Assembly (NCBI RefSeq): GCF_022919135.1
Contig: NZ_CP095049.1
Coordinates: 6,037,667-6,101,666, forward strand
Direction: 5' to 3'
Length of the DNA: 64,000 nt
From: Hymenobacter cellulosivorans
Lineage (GTDB): Bacteria; Bacteroidota; Bacteroidia; Cytophagales; Hymenobacteraceae
Below are positions 17,334 to 25,996 of the stretch, in pieces. Made by a program: the position numbers and the translations under genes. Each line of letters begins with the position of its first letter. Position 1 is the stretch's first letter. Under the pieces are notes generated by a model. The model had not been told where the DNA came from. It saw only the letters and a list, made by a program, of their open reading frames with translations, and did no database searches.

Positions 17334-18002
17334 ATGCAATTTGCCCGCCTGCTTCACCTGGTCGACTCGTCCATTCCGACGGGGTCCTTTGCGTATTCCT
17401 ACGGGCTCGAAAGTAGCATTACGTTCGGGCTGATTCAGTCTCAGGGTGGGATGCGCAACTTTCTCTACTCCCATTTGCAGCAGATTGGCAGCCTGGAATT
17501 ACCGTTTATGCAGGCCTGCTTTCAGTTAGGCTTGGGTCCCGAATTGCAGCCCGTAGCCCAGGAATATGAGGCCCTGATGCTGGTGCCGGCCCTGCACAAG
17601 GCCAGCGTGGTGCAGGGCCGCAACTGGCTTAAGCTGCTCATCTCCTTTTATCCCGACGCCGACCTGCCGGAAATCCAGGCGTGGTTTGCTGAGCAGCAAG
17701 TCCCGTTGCACTTCACGCTGGTATTTGCCCTGGGTTTGCAGCAAGTGGGTTTTGCCCTGGAGCAGGTCCAGACCATGTTTCTGCACATGCTCCTGCGCGA
17801 CCAGCTCAGCGCCGCCATTCGTCTGGGCTTCCTCGGCCCGCTGGAAGGCCACCAGCTTCAGCACGATTTCTACGCCGTCTTCGAGCATATCCTGGCCGCT
17901 CAAGCCGGCAAAACTTACACCCAGGCTACCCGCTCCGCCTTCGTCCTCGACGCCGCCCAGGTTCTGCACGACGATATTTACTCCAAGCTGTTTCAAAATT
18001 AG
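17334..18002 (+). CDS. ureF: Urease accessory protein UreF
   Basis: Accessory protein that, with UreD and UreG, delivers nickel and promotes lysine carbamylation of the UreC apoenzyme. I place the start at the ATG at 17334 (222 residues), because an upstream in-frame ATG at 17298 lies inside the palindromic repeat and the conserved sequence begins MQFARLLHLVDSSIPTGSFA. The PTGSFAYSYGLE motif near residue 15 is typical for UreF, followed by helix-rich sequence such as LELPFMQACFQ. It is located between ureC and ureG. Confidence 0.93.
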   Translation: MQFARLLHLVDSSIPTGSFAYSYGLESSITFGLIQSQGGMRNFLYSHLQQIGSLELPFMQACFQLGLGPELQPVAQEYEALMLVPALHKASVVQGRNWLKLLISFYPDADLPEIQAWFAEQQVPLHFTLVFALGLQQVGFALEQVQTMFLHMLLRDQLSAAIRLGFLGPLEGHQLQHDFYAVFEHILAAQAGKTYTQATRSAFVLDAAQVLHDDIYSKLFQN

Positions 18003-18089
18003 CTTCGCCTGCAAGCTTATCCATCAGCTCAGGATGACAAAAGAAAAAGAACGACAACTCACTATTTCACTAGTTCACCACCTCCCCCC

Positions 18090-18842
18090 ATGGCCTTTGT
18101 CGATAAGCTAGCCCTGCTGCTGCACGGGCACACCCACGAAGCCTACGAGTCGCCGGGCGACTTCGCGCAGCGCGAAACCCGCCGCCTGCCTTCCTACCGC
18201 AACTTTAGGCAGCGGGCCTTCACCGTGGGCATTGGCGGGCCGGTGGGCACCGGCAAAACGGCCCTGCTTAAAGCGCTGTGCGAACGAATGCGCCACGAGC
18301 AGGAACTGGGCGTCGTCACCAACGACATCTTTACCCGCGAAGACGCCGATTTTCTTATCCGCCACAGTGCCCTGAGCGAAGACCGGATTGTGGGCGTCGA
18401 AACCGGGGGCTGCCCCCACGCGGCCATCCGGGAGGATATTTCCCTGAACATGGACGCCCTCGAAGGCCTTATGACCCGCTTCGAGAATAAGCTGGACTTC
18501 CTGTTTGTGGAAAGCGGCGGCGACAACCTGGCCGCCCACTTCAGCCGGGAACTGGTCGACTACTCGATTTACGTCATCGACGTGTCGGGCGGCGACAAAA
18601 TTCCGCGCAAGGGCGGCCCCGGCATCACCCAGTCGGATTTACTGGTCATCAACAAAATCGACCTGAAAGACCTAGTGCGCGCCGACCTGGGCGTGATGGA
18701 GCGCGACTCGCTGAAAATGCGCGGCGAGGGTCCCTTTCTCTTTGCCCGCGCCATCGACGGGCACGGCCTGGACGAGATTATCAACCACATCAAGGAAGCC
18801 AAAGTCCGGGCCCTGGCCTCGGTGCGCGAAGACCGGCGGTAA
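18090..18842 (+). CDS. ureG: Urease accessory GTPase UreG
   Basis: GTPase of the SIMIBI class that powers nickel insertion into urease. The 250 residues contain the P-loop [11 protein letters not shown] (about 50-60), the switch region [15 protein letters not shown], the nickel-binding motif [15 protein letters not shown] and [14 protein letters not shown], and the G4-like NKIDLKDLV. It is about 40 residues longer at its N-terminus than the typical 205-residue enzyme; this extension reads [17 protein letters not shown], with spaced histidines that may bind nickel. Since no ureE lies nearby, that extension could partly take over metal storage (inference). It is convergent with ureD, separated by a hairpin array. 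Confidence 0.95.
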   Translation: MAFVDKLALLLHGHTHEAYESPGDFAQRETRRLPSYRNFRQRAFTVGIGGPVGTGKTALLKALCERMRHEQELGVVTNDIFTREDADFLIRHSALSEDRIVGVETGGCPHAAIREDISLNMDALEGLMTRFENKLDFLFVESGGDNLAAHFSRELVDYSIYVIDVSGGDKIPRKGGPGITQSDLLVINKIDLKDLVRADLGVMERDSLKMRGEGPFLFARAIDGHGLDEIINHIKEAKVRALASVREDRR

Positions 18843-18883
18843 CTCCCCTGTGCCTGGAAACAATTGTTTTTGACCACAGAGGA

Positions 18884-19048
18884 AGTAGCGGAGCTTACAA
18901 ACAAATGGTTTCATGCTCCGCTACTCCCCCGGAGCTTACAAACAAATGGTTTTGAGCTCCGGGGGAGTAGCGGAGCTTACAAATAAATATTTCTAAGCTC
19001 CGGGGCAGTAGCGGAGCATAGAAACACTTGTTTTCGCGCTCCGCTACT
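18884..19048. repeat. Array of four tandem hairpins between ureG and ureD
   Basis: Four consecutive units of about 41 bases share a GGAGCTTACAAA-like left half and close with GCTCC. Unit 1: AGTAGCGGAGC 18884-18894 with GCTCCGCTACT 18915-18925. Unit 2: CCCCCGGAGCT 18926-18936 with AGCTCCGGGGG 18955-18965. Unit 3: GGAGCTTA 18972-18979 with TAAGCTCC 18994-19001. Unit 4: AGTAGCGGAGC 19007-19017 with GCTCCGCTACT 19038-19048. Loops are AT-rich (TACAAACAAATGGTTT and variants). There are no variable spacers, so it is not a CRISPR. Confidence 0.85.
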
Positions 19049-19121
19049 ATAGCAGGCCGGGAAAACAGCAGACGAGCAGATGTCTCACGGGGAGAAGCGA
19101 ATACGTGTCGCTACGCCCAAG

Positions 19122-19967
19122 CTAATATTTGCGCAGCAACGGATTGTAACCCAGCATTTCGGCCGAAGCCAACTCCTGCAATAGCTGCTTACAGAGCGGC
19201 TGCAGGGCGGCGCGGCTGTGGGCAGCGGCACGCAGAATGTAGACGTCGTCCTTGGCCCTGGACACGGCCACCAAATAGTTTTGGCTACTGATCCGGAAGT
19301 GCGGGCCGGTGCTGCCGGGCATCTTTTGCTGCTCCAGCCGCGCGACGAGGCGCTGGAAAAGCGTGCTTTCCGGGTGGCCGACCAGGTAGAGCGAAAAAAA
19401 GGTCTGGTAGCCGGCGAAGTTGGCGGGCGAGGCGGCAATGTGGTGCTCGGGCTCGAAGGTGAGCCGGTCGAGCAGCACCAGCCTTGAGCCCCGGCTTACC
19501 CGCAGCTCGGAGTGCAGGCTGGTAAAGGCAAACTGCTCGCCCTGGTCCATGCGGCCCGAGTGAAACCAGTCGATGAGCAGCAGGGTGGCCGTGGGGTGCA
19601 GCTGCCAGTGCTGTACCTGCCGGTAGCGGCTCTCGGCCTGTAGCACCACCGGGTCGGGAAAGACGACGGCCAGGGCTTCGGCGGCCACAGTGCCGGCCAC
19701 GTGCTGCTCGGCCACCGCCCCATTCGTGGATTTGAATATCTTGGTATTGGCCTGGGTGCTGACGAAGAGCCGGGCCCCGGCTTCCACCCCGATGCGCAGC
19801 CGGATAGCGTCGCCGGCGACCATGCCTCCGCCGTAGCTGCTGAGCACCACGTGGCAGGCCGGCGTCGGCGACTTCGGGTTCAGTAGCTTCAGGGGTTGCA
19901 GGTTGTGGCAGGTGATAAGCCGGCTCTGGCCCCGCACCTGCGCTACCTCCACGGTGCTCCAGTTCAT
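19122..19967 (-). CDS. ureD: Urease accessory protein UreD
   Basis: Scaffold accessory protein (also called UreH) that binds apo-urease and recruits UreF and UreG. The 281 residues contain the family features: VVLSSYGGGMVAGDAIRLRI near residues 40-60, the STQANTKIFKSTNGA motif, HPTATLLLIDWFHSGRMDQGE and SRLVLLDRLTFEPE. It is on the opposite strand to the rest of the urease genes, convergent with ureG. An exact TAGCTTTG -7 box with a TTG 18 bases away lies about 85 bases upstream, so it has its own promoter. The separation from the operon is unusual, since ureD is normally cotranscribed. Confidence 0.93.
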   Translation of the reverse strand: MNWSTVEVAQVRGQSRLITCHNLQPLKLLNPKSPTPACHVVLSSYGGGMVAGDAIRLRIGVEAGARLFVSTQANTKIFKSTNGAVAEQHVAGTVAAEALAVVFPDPVVLQAESRYRQVQHWQLHPTATLLLIDWFHSGRMDQGEQFAFTSLHSELRVSRGSRLVLLDRLTFEPEHHIAASPANFAGYQTFFSLYLVGHPESTLFQRLVARLEQQKMPGSTGPHFRISSQNYLVAVSRAKDDVYILRAAAHSRAALQPLCKQLLQELASAEMLGYNPLLRKY

Positions 19968-20050
19968 ACCTTCCTTGTTTTGCGCGAGGCCCGCTCCACC
20001 TGCGGACCGGTACTATCAACTACATTATTTCCTTGATGGCCCGACAGGCG

Positions 20051-20079
20051 CAAAGCTACATCTGCGAAGCGGTTCACAA
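20051..20079 (-). promoter_or_regulatory. Promoter of ureD
   Basis: On the minus strand TTG (20079-20077) is followed after 18 bases by TAGCTTTG (20058-20051), a full match to the Bacteroidota TTG-N19-TAnnTTTG promoter. The implied 5' UTR of ureD is about 75 bases. Confidence 0.6.
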
Positions 20080-20138
20080 CGCTGGTTTTACAAGGGCTTC
20101 GGATAGAACCATTTGAAGCCCGTGCGGGGGCTGGTTTA

Positions 20139-20168
20139 CTGGGTTGCCAAAGCAAGCCAGTATCTTTC
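20139..20168 (+). promoter_or_regulatory. Putative promoter of the PaiB-like gene
   Basis: CTG (20139-20141), 19 bases, then TATCTTTC (20161-20168). Both boxes deviate by one base from TTG and TAnnTTTG. It would start transcription about 90 bases ahead of the ATG at 20263. Confidence 0.4.
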
Positions 20169-20262
20169 GGCGGCGCTACCTGCCAGATCAGTGCCGACGC
20201 CTTATGGCCCTAACTAGGCCGTTACGCCCCTTGGGTATCCCCTCATCCTTTGCCTGCTGCTC

Positions 20263-20862
20263 ATGTATATCCCCGCAAACTTCCAGCTCACCGACCAGGC
20301 TGAAGCCGTAGCCTTTATGCAACGCTACAGCTTTGCCACCCTGGTCAGCGTCGACCAGCAGCGGCCCGTGGCTTCCCATCTGCCGTTCAGCGTCAGGGCC
20401 GATGACTCGGGTGTGCGCCTCACCTCCCACCTGGCCCGCGCCAATCCGCAGTGGAAATCCTGGGCCGGGCAAGACGTGCTGGTCATCTTCACCGAGCCGC
20501 ACGCCTACATTTCGCCCACGCTCTACGAGAAGCGGGAAAGCGTGCCCACCTGGGATTATATTGCCGTGCACGCCTACGGACGGGTGCGTCTCCTCGACAG
20601 CGAAGCCGATACAGCCCGGGCTCTGGAGCAGCTTATTGCCACCTATGAGCCGAGCTACCAGGCGCAGTGGGAGAGCCTGCCCGAAACCTTTAAAACGAGC
20701 ATGATGCGCGGTATCGTGGCTTTCGAAGTGGAGGTAACGGCGCTGCAAGGCCAGCAGAAGCTAAGTCAGAACAAATCTGCGGCCGAGCGAACCGCTATTG
20801 CCGCGCACTTAGCCAACGGGCCTGATTCGGCGGCGCGGGAGCTGGCGCCTTATATCCAGTAG
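20263..20862 (+). CDS. PaiB-family FMN-binding negative transcriptional regulator
   Basis: A 199-residue protein of the PaiB family, which in Bacillus is a repressor acting on sporulation and degradative-enzyme genes. It begins MYIPANFQLTDQAEAVAFMQ and has the split-barrel flavin-binding fold signature, with SFATLVSVDQQRPVASHLPF, RANPQWKSW and the strongly conserved SVPTWDYIAVHAYGRVRLL in the middle. The C-terminus has a RGIVAFEVEVTALQGQQKLSQNK segment (quoted partly from the family core), typical of PaiB. It lies between the urease and urate blocks and could regulate one of them, but the sequence does not prove that. Confidence 0.85.
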   Translation: MYIPANFQLTDQAEAVAFMQRYSFATLVSVDQQRPVASHLPFSVRADDSGVRLTSHLARANPQWKSWAGQDVLVIFTEPHAYISPTLYEKRESVPTWDYIAVHAYGRVRLLDSEADTARALEQLIATYEPSYQAQWESLPETFKTSMMRGIVAFEVEVTALQGQQKLSQNKSAAERTAIAAHLANGPDSAARELAPYIQ

Positions 20863-20939
20863 ACGGGATAAAGCAACGTGGGCTGACGTTGCCCGCTGCT
20901 TATTGCTCAACTTGCCCCGCTACTCCTTTCCGTTTCTTC

Positions 20940-21656
20940 ATGCGCCCAGCCGATACCCGCCACCGTGGCCCCCACCCCAACGATACCCGGCTCTTTGCGC
21001 CCGAATGGGTACCAGTGCTGCGAAAGGCCGTCGACGAATTATCCTGGCTGCTGACCCGCGGCTACCCACCAGCCGCCACCCTGAAGCTGGTCGGCGACCG
21101 GTATGCGCTGACTGAGCGCCAACGCTGGGCCGTGGGCCGCGCCGCCTGTACCGAAGAGCAGTACGCCGGGCGCGCGGCCACGCACCTATCAGCCGCTGAC
21201 CTAGGCGGCCGGCCCGTGTCCATCGACGGTTTCAACCTGCTTATCACCCTCGAAACGGCCCTGAGCGGCGGCGTGGTACTGCGGGGCCGCGATAGTGCCT
21301 TGCGCGACTTATCCAGCATTCACGGCACGTATCGGGCGGTGCAGGAAACCGACCGGGCCATTCGGCTGGCCGCCGCAGCCCTGCTGCGTCTTTCGCCCGG
21401 CCCGGTGCGGTGGCTGCTCGACCAGCCCGTGTCCAACAGTGGCCGGCTGGCGGCGCGCCTGCGCGAGCTGGGACCGGAGCTGGGTCTCCCCTGGACGGCC
21501 GAAGTAGTGATGAACCCCGACCGAAACCTGGTCGAAACCACGGATATCGTGGTAACCTCCGACTCAGCCGTACTCGACCGTGCCGGGGTCTGGCTCAACC
21601 TAGCCGCTTTGGCGCTGGAAGCCGACCCGCCGCGCTGGCTGCTGGATTTGGGGTAA
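20940..21656 (+). CDS. DUF434 domain-containing protein
   Basis: A 238-residue protein from the ATG at 20940 (an in-frame ATG at 20889 would add 17 residues without homology-like features). The N-terminal part ELSWLLTRGYPPAATLKLVG followed by DRYALTERQRWAVGRA matches my memory of DUF434, and the central VSIDGFNLLITLETALSGGV is the second conserved block, with an Asp that resembles PIN-like or NYN-like acidic sites. No function is established for this family. It follows the PaiB-like gene by about 80 bases on the same strand and ends 25 bases before the convergent puuD stop. Confidence 0.75.
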   Translation: MRPADTRHRGPHPNDTRLFAPEWVPVLRKAVDELSWLLTRGYPPAATLKLVGDRYALTERQRWAVGRAACTEEQYAGRAATHLSAADLGGRPVSIDGFNLLITLETALSGGVVLRGRDSALRDLSSIHGTYRAVQETDRAIRLAAAALLRLSPGPVRWLLDQPVSNSGRLAARLRELGPELGLPWTAEVVMNPDRNLVETTDIVVTSDSAVLDRAGVWLNLAALALEADPPRWLLDLG

Positions 21657-21681
21657 GAAAAAGCTCTCCGCGGCCCAGGCC

Positions 21682-23094
21682 CTACTTATTCTGCGCGCCC
21701 TGCTCAATCCAGCACCGAATCAGGTCCCGCTCTTCCTGGGTCATATTGGTTTTGTTGTTCTGGGGCATCGTTTTGGTCACCACCACGCGCTGCATGATCT
21801 TGTCTTGCAGACGGATAATGTCTTCAGGCGTGTCATATTTTACCCCATTGGGGGCCGATTTGAATACTTCGTCGGTGGGGTTGGAGGAGTGGCAGCGCAC
21901 ACAGCGGTTTTGCACAATGGCATTGACCTGGGCCATGCTCACGTTGGGCGTGCAGGCGGCAGCACCGCCGCCTGCCGCTTCTCTCGGCGGGGCCGACACA
22001 AAGGCCACCGCCAACAGAAACACCACCGAGGCGGGCAGAATCCAGACGGTGGCCTGCTTCTTTTCGCGCAGGTTCAGCCAATGCTTGACACCCGCCACGC
22101 CCAGGGAAATGGCAGCCAGAATCAGCCAGGGCTGACTGTGGCCGAAGGTGCTGGGGAAGTGGTTGCTGACCATCACAAACAGCACCGGCAAAGTGAAGTA
22201 GTTGTTGTGCAACGAGCGGGTCAGGGCGTTTTTACCCAGCGTGGGGTCCAGGGGCTGACCCAGCGTGGCGGCCTTCACCATAGCCTTTTGGGCCGGAATG
22301 ATGGTAAAGAACACGTTGCCGACCATGAGTGTGCCCAGCATAGCCCCGAAGTGAATGTAGGCCGCCCGGGCGCTGAACACCTGGCAGTAGAAAAAGGCAA
22401 ACCCAACAATTACCAGAAAGCCGAGCAGGGCAAACCACATTCCCTGCTTCACCAGCGGCGACTTGCAGAGCACGTCGTACATCAGCCAGGCCACAATAAA
22501 GGAACCCACGCCAATGGCCACGCCCGTGAGCGGAGCCACATCAAGTACCTGGGGGTCGATGAGCATGGAGCCGGCGTTGAAGTAGTACACCACAAACAGC
22601 AGGCTGAAGCCCGAAAGCCAGGTAAAATAGGCCTCGTACTTAAACCAGTGCAGGTCGCGGGGTATTTCCTTGGGGGCCAGCTTGTATTTTTCGAGGTAGT
22701 AGAAGCCTCCGCCGTGCACGGCCCATAGGTTGCCGGCCAGCTCCTCGCGCACGTTGTCAGTGCGGTTGAGGGCATTTTCCAGGAACACGAAGTAGAACGA
22801 GGCCCCAATCCAGGCAATGCCGAAGGTGATATGCATTAGGCGCACCACAATGTTGAGCCATTCCATCAAATGGCCTTCCCAAGGGGAGCCTTTGATGAGA
22901 ATGTAAAACACGGCCAGCACATAAATAACCGTCAGTAGAATAAGAAGATAGGAGAAGCCTTGCATAGTCAGGCCATTTTCCCCTAGCTTACCGCCCCTTT
23001 TGTCGACTTTGGCGAAGCGTTGCAGTGCGTACGTTGCTCCCAGCAGCAGCACGAGGCCCAGCAGGAAGGCAGAAACCAGTAAAACTTGAGTCAT
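21682..23094 (-). CDS. puuD: Membrane-bound urate hydroxylase with cytochrome c domain
   Basis: PuuD-type enzyme that oxidises urate to 5-hydroxyisourate and passes electrons to the respiratory chain, replacing soluble uricase. The 470 residues comprise about eight to nine transmembrane helices with conserved histidines (VRLMHITFGIAWIG, AVHGGGFYYLEKYK, YIHFGAMLGTLMVGN) followed by a C-terminal periplasmic cytochrome c with the heme motif CVRCH near residue 400 and an axial Met probably in VTKTMPQNNKTNMT. An amidic region rich in Gly/Ala links the two. It is divergently transcribed from allB, whose product acts later in the same pathway. Confidence 0.92.
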   Translation of the reverse strand: MTQVLLVSAFLLGLVLLLGATYALQRFAKVDKRGGKLGENGLTMQGFSYLLILLTVIYVLAVFYILIKGSPWEGHLMEWLNIVVRLMHITFGIAWIGASFYFVFLENALNRTDNVREELAGNLWAVHGGGFYYLEKYKLAPKEIPRDLHWFKYEAYFTWLSGFSLLFVVYYFNAGSMLIDPQVLDVAPLTGVAIGVGSFIVAWLMYDVLCKSPLVKQGMWFALLGFLVIVGFAFFYCQVFSARAAYIHFGAMLGTLMVGNVFFTIIPAQKAMVKAATLGQPLDPTLGKNALTRSLHNNYFTLPVLFVMVSNHFPSTFGHSQPWLILAAISLGVAGVKHWLNLREKKQATVWILPASVVFLLAVAFVSAPPREAAGGGAAACTPNVSMAQVNAIVQNRCVRCHSSNPTDEVFKSAPNGVKYDTPEDIIRLQDKIMQRVVVTKTMPQNNKTNMTQEERDLIRCWIEQGAQNK

Positions 23095-23315
23095 GCAGGT
23101 AGAAACCGGACCCCGGCGCGGGGTCCTTGGAAAGGGTGGGAGAAATAGGATTTTTCAGTCCAGAACGCCGCTTTCCGGCAAAGAATCCGCCGTAGCAGCC
23201 TGCTAGGCGGAGTTTTTGGTCGCAGGATTACCGAGTGAATACCCGTGCCGCGAGGGAAAAGTCGTGGAAAACTGGCTTGGAAAAGCCTTCAATTTAAAGA
23301 GAAAGTCTCTTCCGT

Positions 23316-24653
23316 ATGCCAGAGGTAGCCATAAAAAGCCAGCGCGTGGTAGTGCCCGCCGGCGAGCAGCCCGCCGTGGTGCTCATCGACAACGGCCGGA
23401 TTGCCGAGATTCTGCCCATTGACGCCCCGGTGAGCTGCCCCGTGGTAGATGTAGGCAACCACGCCGTGCTGCCCGGCGTCATCGACCCGCACGTGCACAT
23501 CAACGAGCCAGGCCGCACCGAGTGGGAAGGCTTCAACACGGCCACCCGCGCCGCACTGGCCGGTGGCCTGACCACGCTCGTGGACATGCCCCTGAACTCG
23601 GCCCCGGTCACGACGTCGGTAGCCAACTTTGAGCTTAAGCTGGCCGCTACCCAGGGCCAGCTGCACACCAACGTAGGCTTCTGGGGCGGTATCGTGCCTG
23701 GCAACGCGGCAGAAGTTACAGGCCTCATTGAGCGGGGCGTGCTGGGCTTCAAAGCCTTTCTGACCCATTCCGGCATCGATGATTTCCCCAACGCTACCGA
23801 GGATGACTTGCGGCAGGTAATGCCCGTTCTGGCCCGGCACGGCCTGCCTTTGCTGGTGCACTGCGAGCTGACCACCGACGACGCGGAGTGGAAGCAGCAC
23901 GACCCTCGCTCCTACCAGAACTACCTGGCTTCGCGGCCCAAACACTGGGAAGACGACGCGGTAGCCCTGATGATTCGGCTCTGCGCGGAGTTTCGCTGCC
24001 CCGTGCATATCGTGCATCTGTCGTCGGCTAACTCTATCGGGCCCCTTGCCGCGGCCAAGGCCCAGGGGTTGCCGCTGACGGTGGAAACCGGGCAGCACTA
24101 CCTCTTTTTCAACGCCGAGGACATTGCTGACGGGCAGACCCAGTTTAAGTGCGCCCCGCCGATTCGGGAAAAAGCCAACAACGACCTTCTCTGGCAGGCT
24201 TTGCAGCAGGGCATCATCGACTTTGTCGCCACCGACCACTCCCCTGCCCCACCCGACCTCAAGCAAATTGCAACTGGTGACTTCACCACGGCCTGGGGCG
24301 GCATTGCCTCCTTGCAAGTAGCCTTGCCGGTGCTCTGGACGGCGGCCCAGCAGCGCGGCGCCTCACTCCGGGACCTAGCCACCTGGCTCAGCACCAATCC
24401 GGCTAAGCTTATTGGGCAAAGCCAGCGGAAAGGACAAATTGCCAAAGGCTACGACGCGGATTTGCTGATTCTGGACCCCGAGCAGACGTTTGAAGTCACC
24501 GCCGAGCTGATTCAGCACAAGCACAAAGTGTCGCCTTACGTGGGACGGCAGCTGCGGGGCGTGGTGGAGCAGACGTGGCTGGCTGGGCAGCCGGTGTACC
24601 AGCGGCCAAACTTCCTGGCTTTAAACCAAGGCCAGTTGCTGACGGGCCGGTAA
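23316..24653 (+). CDS. allB: Allantoinase
   Basis: Cyclic amidohydrolase hydrolysing (S)-allantoin to allantoate. The 445 residues show the binuclear metal site of the family: HVH at residues 59-61 within GVIDPHVHINEPGRTEWEGF, the carboxylated Lys in GFKAFLTHSG (about 148), a His in LLVHCELT, another in PVHIVHLSSA and the Asp in FVATDHSPAP (about 308). The start ATG follows an AT-rich stretch of the 220-base divergent region shared with puuD. It is the first gene of the rightward ureide operon, followed by a perfect palindrome and allC. Confidence 0.95.
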   Translation: MPEVAIKSQRVVVPAGEQPAVVLIDNGRIAEILPIDAPVSCPVVDVGNHAVLPGVIDPHVHINEPGRTEWEGFNTATRAALAGGLTTLVDMPLNSAPVTTSVANFELKLAATQGQLHTNVGFWGGIVPGNAAEVTGLIERGVLGFKAFLTHSGIDDFPNATEDDLRQVMPVLARHGLPLLVHCELTTDDAEWKQHDPRSYQNYLASRPKHWEDDAVALMIRLCAEFRCPVHIVHLSSANSIGPLAAAKAQGLPLTVETGQHYLFFNAEDIADGQTQFKCAPPIREKANNDLLWQALQQGIIDFVATDHSPAPPDLKQIATGDFTTAWGGIASLQVALPVLWTAAQQRGASLRDLATWLSTNPAKLIGQSQRKGQIAKGYDADLLILDPEQTFEVTAELIQHKHKVSPYVGRQLRGVVEQTWLAGQPVYQRPNFLALNQGQLLTGR

Positions 24654-24689
24654 AGCTGTAGCGCGAACTTTGTAGTTCGCGCTACAGCT
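24654..24689. repeat. Perfect 16-bp palindrome between allB and allC
   Basis: AGCTGTAGCGCGAACT (24654-24669), loop TTGT, and the exact reverse complement (24674-24689). Starts one base after the allB stop. No strong T-run follows; it may stabilise the allB mRNA end or attenuate readthrough. The GTAGCGCGAAC core looks like another dispersed repeat. Confidence 0.75.
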
Positions 24690-24728
24690 GGCTCGACCTT
24701 CAATTACAACCCTTTAACCCACTACTGA

Positions 24729-25991
24729 GTGGACGACAACTACACTTCCCGGGCCGAGAAAATCCTGCGCCGCATTGAGGCCTTGGCCGCCATCAGCGAA
24801 GACCCGCAGGGCGTGACGCGCACCTTTGGCACGCCGGCCTTTTTGCAGGGCAGCGCCTTGGTCAAGTCCTGGATGGACGCGGCCGGACTAGCCACTCGCG
24901 TCGACAGTATCGGCAACGTGCGGGGGCGACTGGTGAGCCGCAATGCCGGGGCCAAAACCTTCGTCATGGCCTCCCATATCGATACCGTGGTCAATGCCGG
25001 CAAGTACGACGGGCCGCTGGGCGTGCTCATGGGTCTGGATTTGCTGGAGCAACTGGTGCAGACCCAGACCGAGCTGCCGTTTCACGTCGAGCTGATTGCC
25101 TTCAGCGACGAGGAAGGCGTGCGGTACCACACAACCTATCTGGGCAGCAAAGTCGTGGCCGGCTCTTTTGACCCGCAGCTGTTGACCACAACCGACGCCC
25201 ACGGCATTTCCCTGGCCCAGGCCATCGAAACGATGGGCGGCACGACCCAGCTGCTGCCGGCCGAAGCCATTCCGGCCGACCAATGGCTGGGCTACTTCGA
25301 AACCCACATTGAGCAGGGCCCGGTGCTCTGGGAAAACAAGATTCCGGTGGCCCTGGTGACGGCCATTGCCGGGCAGCAGCGCGTGGAGCTGACCTGGCAG
25401 GGCATGGCCGGGCACGCCGGCACCGTGCCCATGCACATGCGCCAAGACGCCCTGGCCGGAGCCGCCGAATTCGTGCTGGCCGCCGAGCAGTTTGGCGTAG
25501 TGAATAAGCACGAGCTGGTAGCCACCGTGGGCAAGCTCGACGTACGCTACGCGGCCAGCAACGTCATTCCCGGCGAGGTGGTCTGCAGCCTGGATTTGCG
25601 CAGTGCCGACGCGGCCCGCCTGGCCTCGGCCTATGCCGAGCTGGAGCAGAAAGCCCAAGCCATTGCCCAAAAACGCAGCCTGACGCTTAATTGGAACCTG
25701 ATTCAGCACACGGCCCCGGTGAGCTGCGCGCCGGAAATGAATACCTTGCTCAGCCAGGCCATTGCCGATTCGGGCTACGAAACCGTGCAACTCGTCAGCG
25801 GCGCCGGGCACGACGCGGTACCGATTTCGGCCGTGTCGCCGGCTACCATGCTCTTTATCCGCTGCTTTAAGGGCATCAGCCACAACCCGCTGGAAAACGT
25901 GGAATTAGCTGACGTGGCCGCGGCCGTGCAGGTGTCCGAGCGGTTTTTGCAGCTGCTTTTCTCCCATTACCAAACCACCCTCTCCGAATAG
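24729..25991 (+). CDS. allC: Allantoate amidohydrolase (M20 family)
   Basis: Metal-dependent amidase releasing CO2 and ammonia from allantoate to give ureidoglycine. The 420-residue frame starts at a GTG (24729). M20 metal ligands are visible: His83 in MASHIDTV, Asp94 in GKYDGPLGVL, the Glu pair in AFSDEEGVRY and the C-terminal His in ISHNPLENVE; MAGHAGTVPM is the dimerisation-domain signature. It cannot be excluded that the protein also acts as ureidoglycolate amidohydrolase, a close homologue. It is followed by allE after five bases, so the two are cotranscribed. Confidence 0.92.
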   Translation: MDDNYTSRAEKILRRIEALAAISEDPQGVTRTFGTPAFLQGSALVKSWMDAAGLATRVDSIGNVRGRLVSRNAGAKTFVMASHIDTVVNAGKYDGPLGVLMGLDLLEQLVQTQTELPFHVELIAFSDEEGVRYHTTYLGSKVVAGSFDPQLLTTTDAHGISLAQAIETMGGTTQLLPAEAIPADQWLGYFETHIEQGPVLWENKIPVALVTAIAGQQRVELTWQGMAGHAGTVPMHMRQDALAGAAEFVLAAEQFGVVNKHELVATVGKLDVRYAASNVIPGEVVCSLDLRSADAARLASAYAELEQKAQAIAQKRSLTLNWNLIQHTAPVSCAPEMNTLLSQAIADSGYETVQLVSGAGHDAVPISAVSPATMLFIRCFKGISHNPLENVELADVAAAVQVSERFLQLLFSHYQTTLSE

Positions 25992-25996
25992 AACCG

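Noticed and set aside
18884..19048. Repeat array considered as a CRISPR
   Set aside because: Units are contiguous palindromes without variable spacers and no cas gene is nearby.
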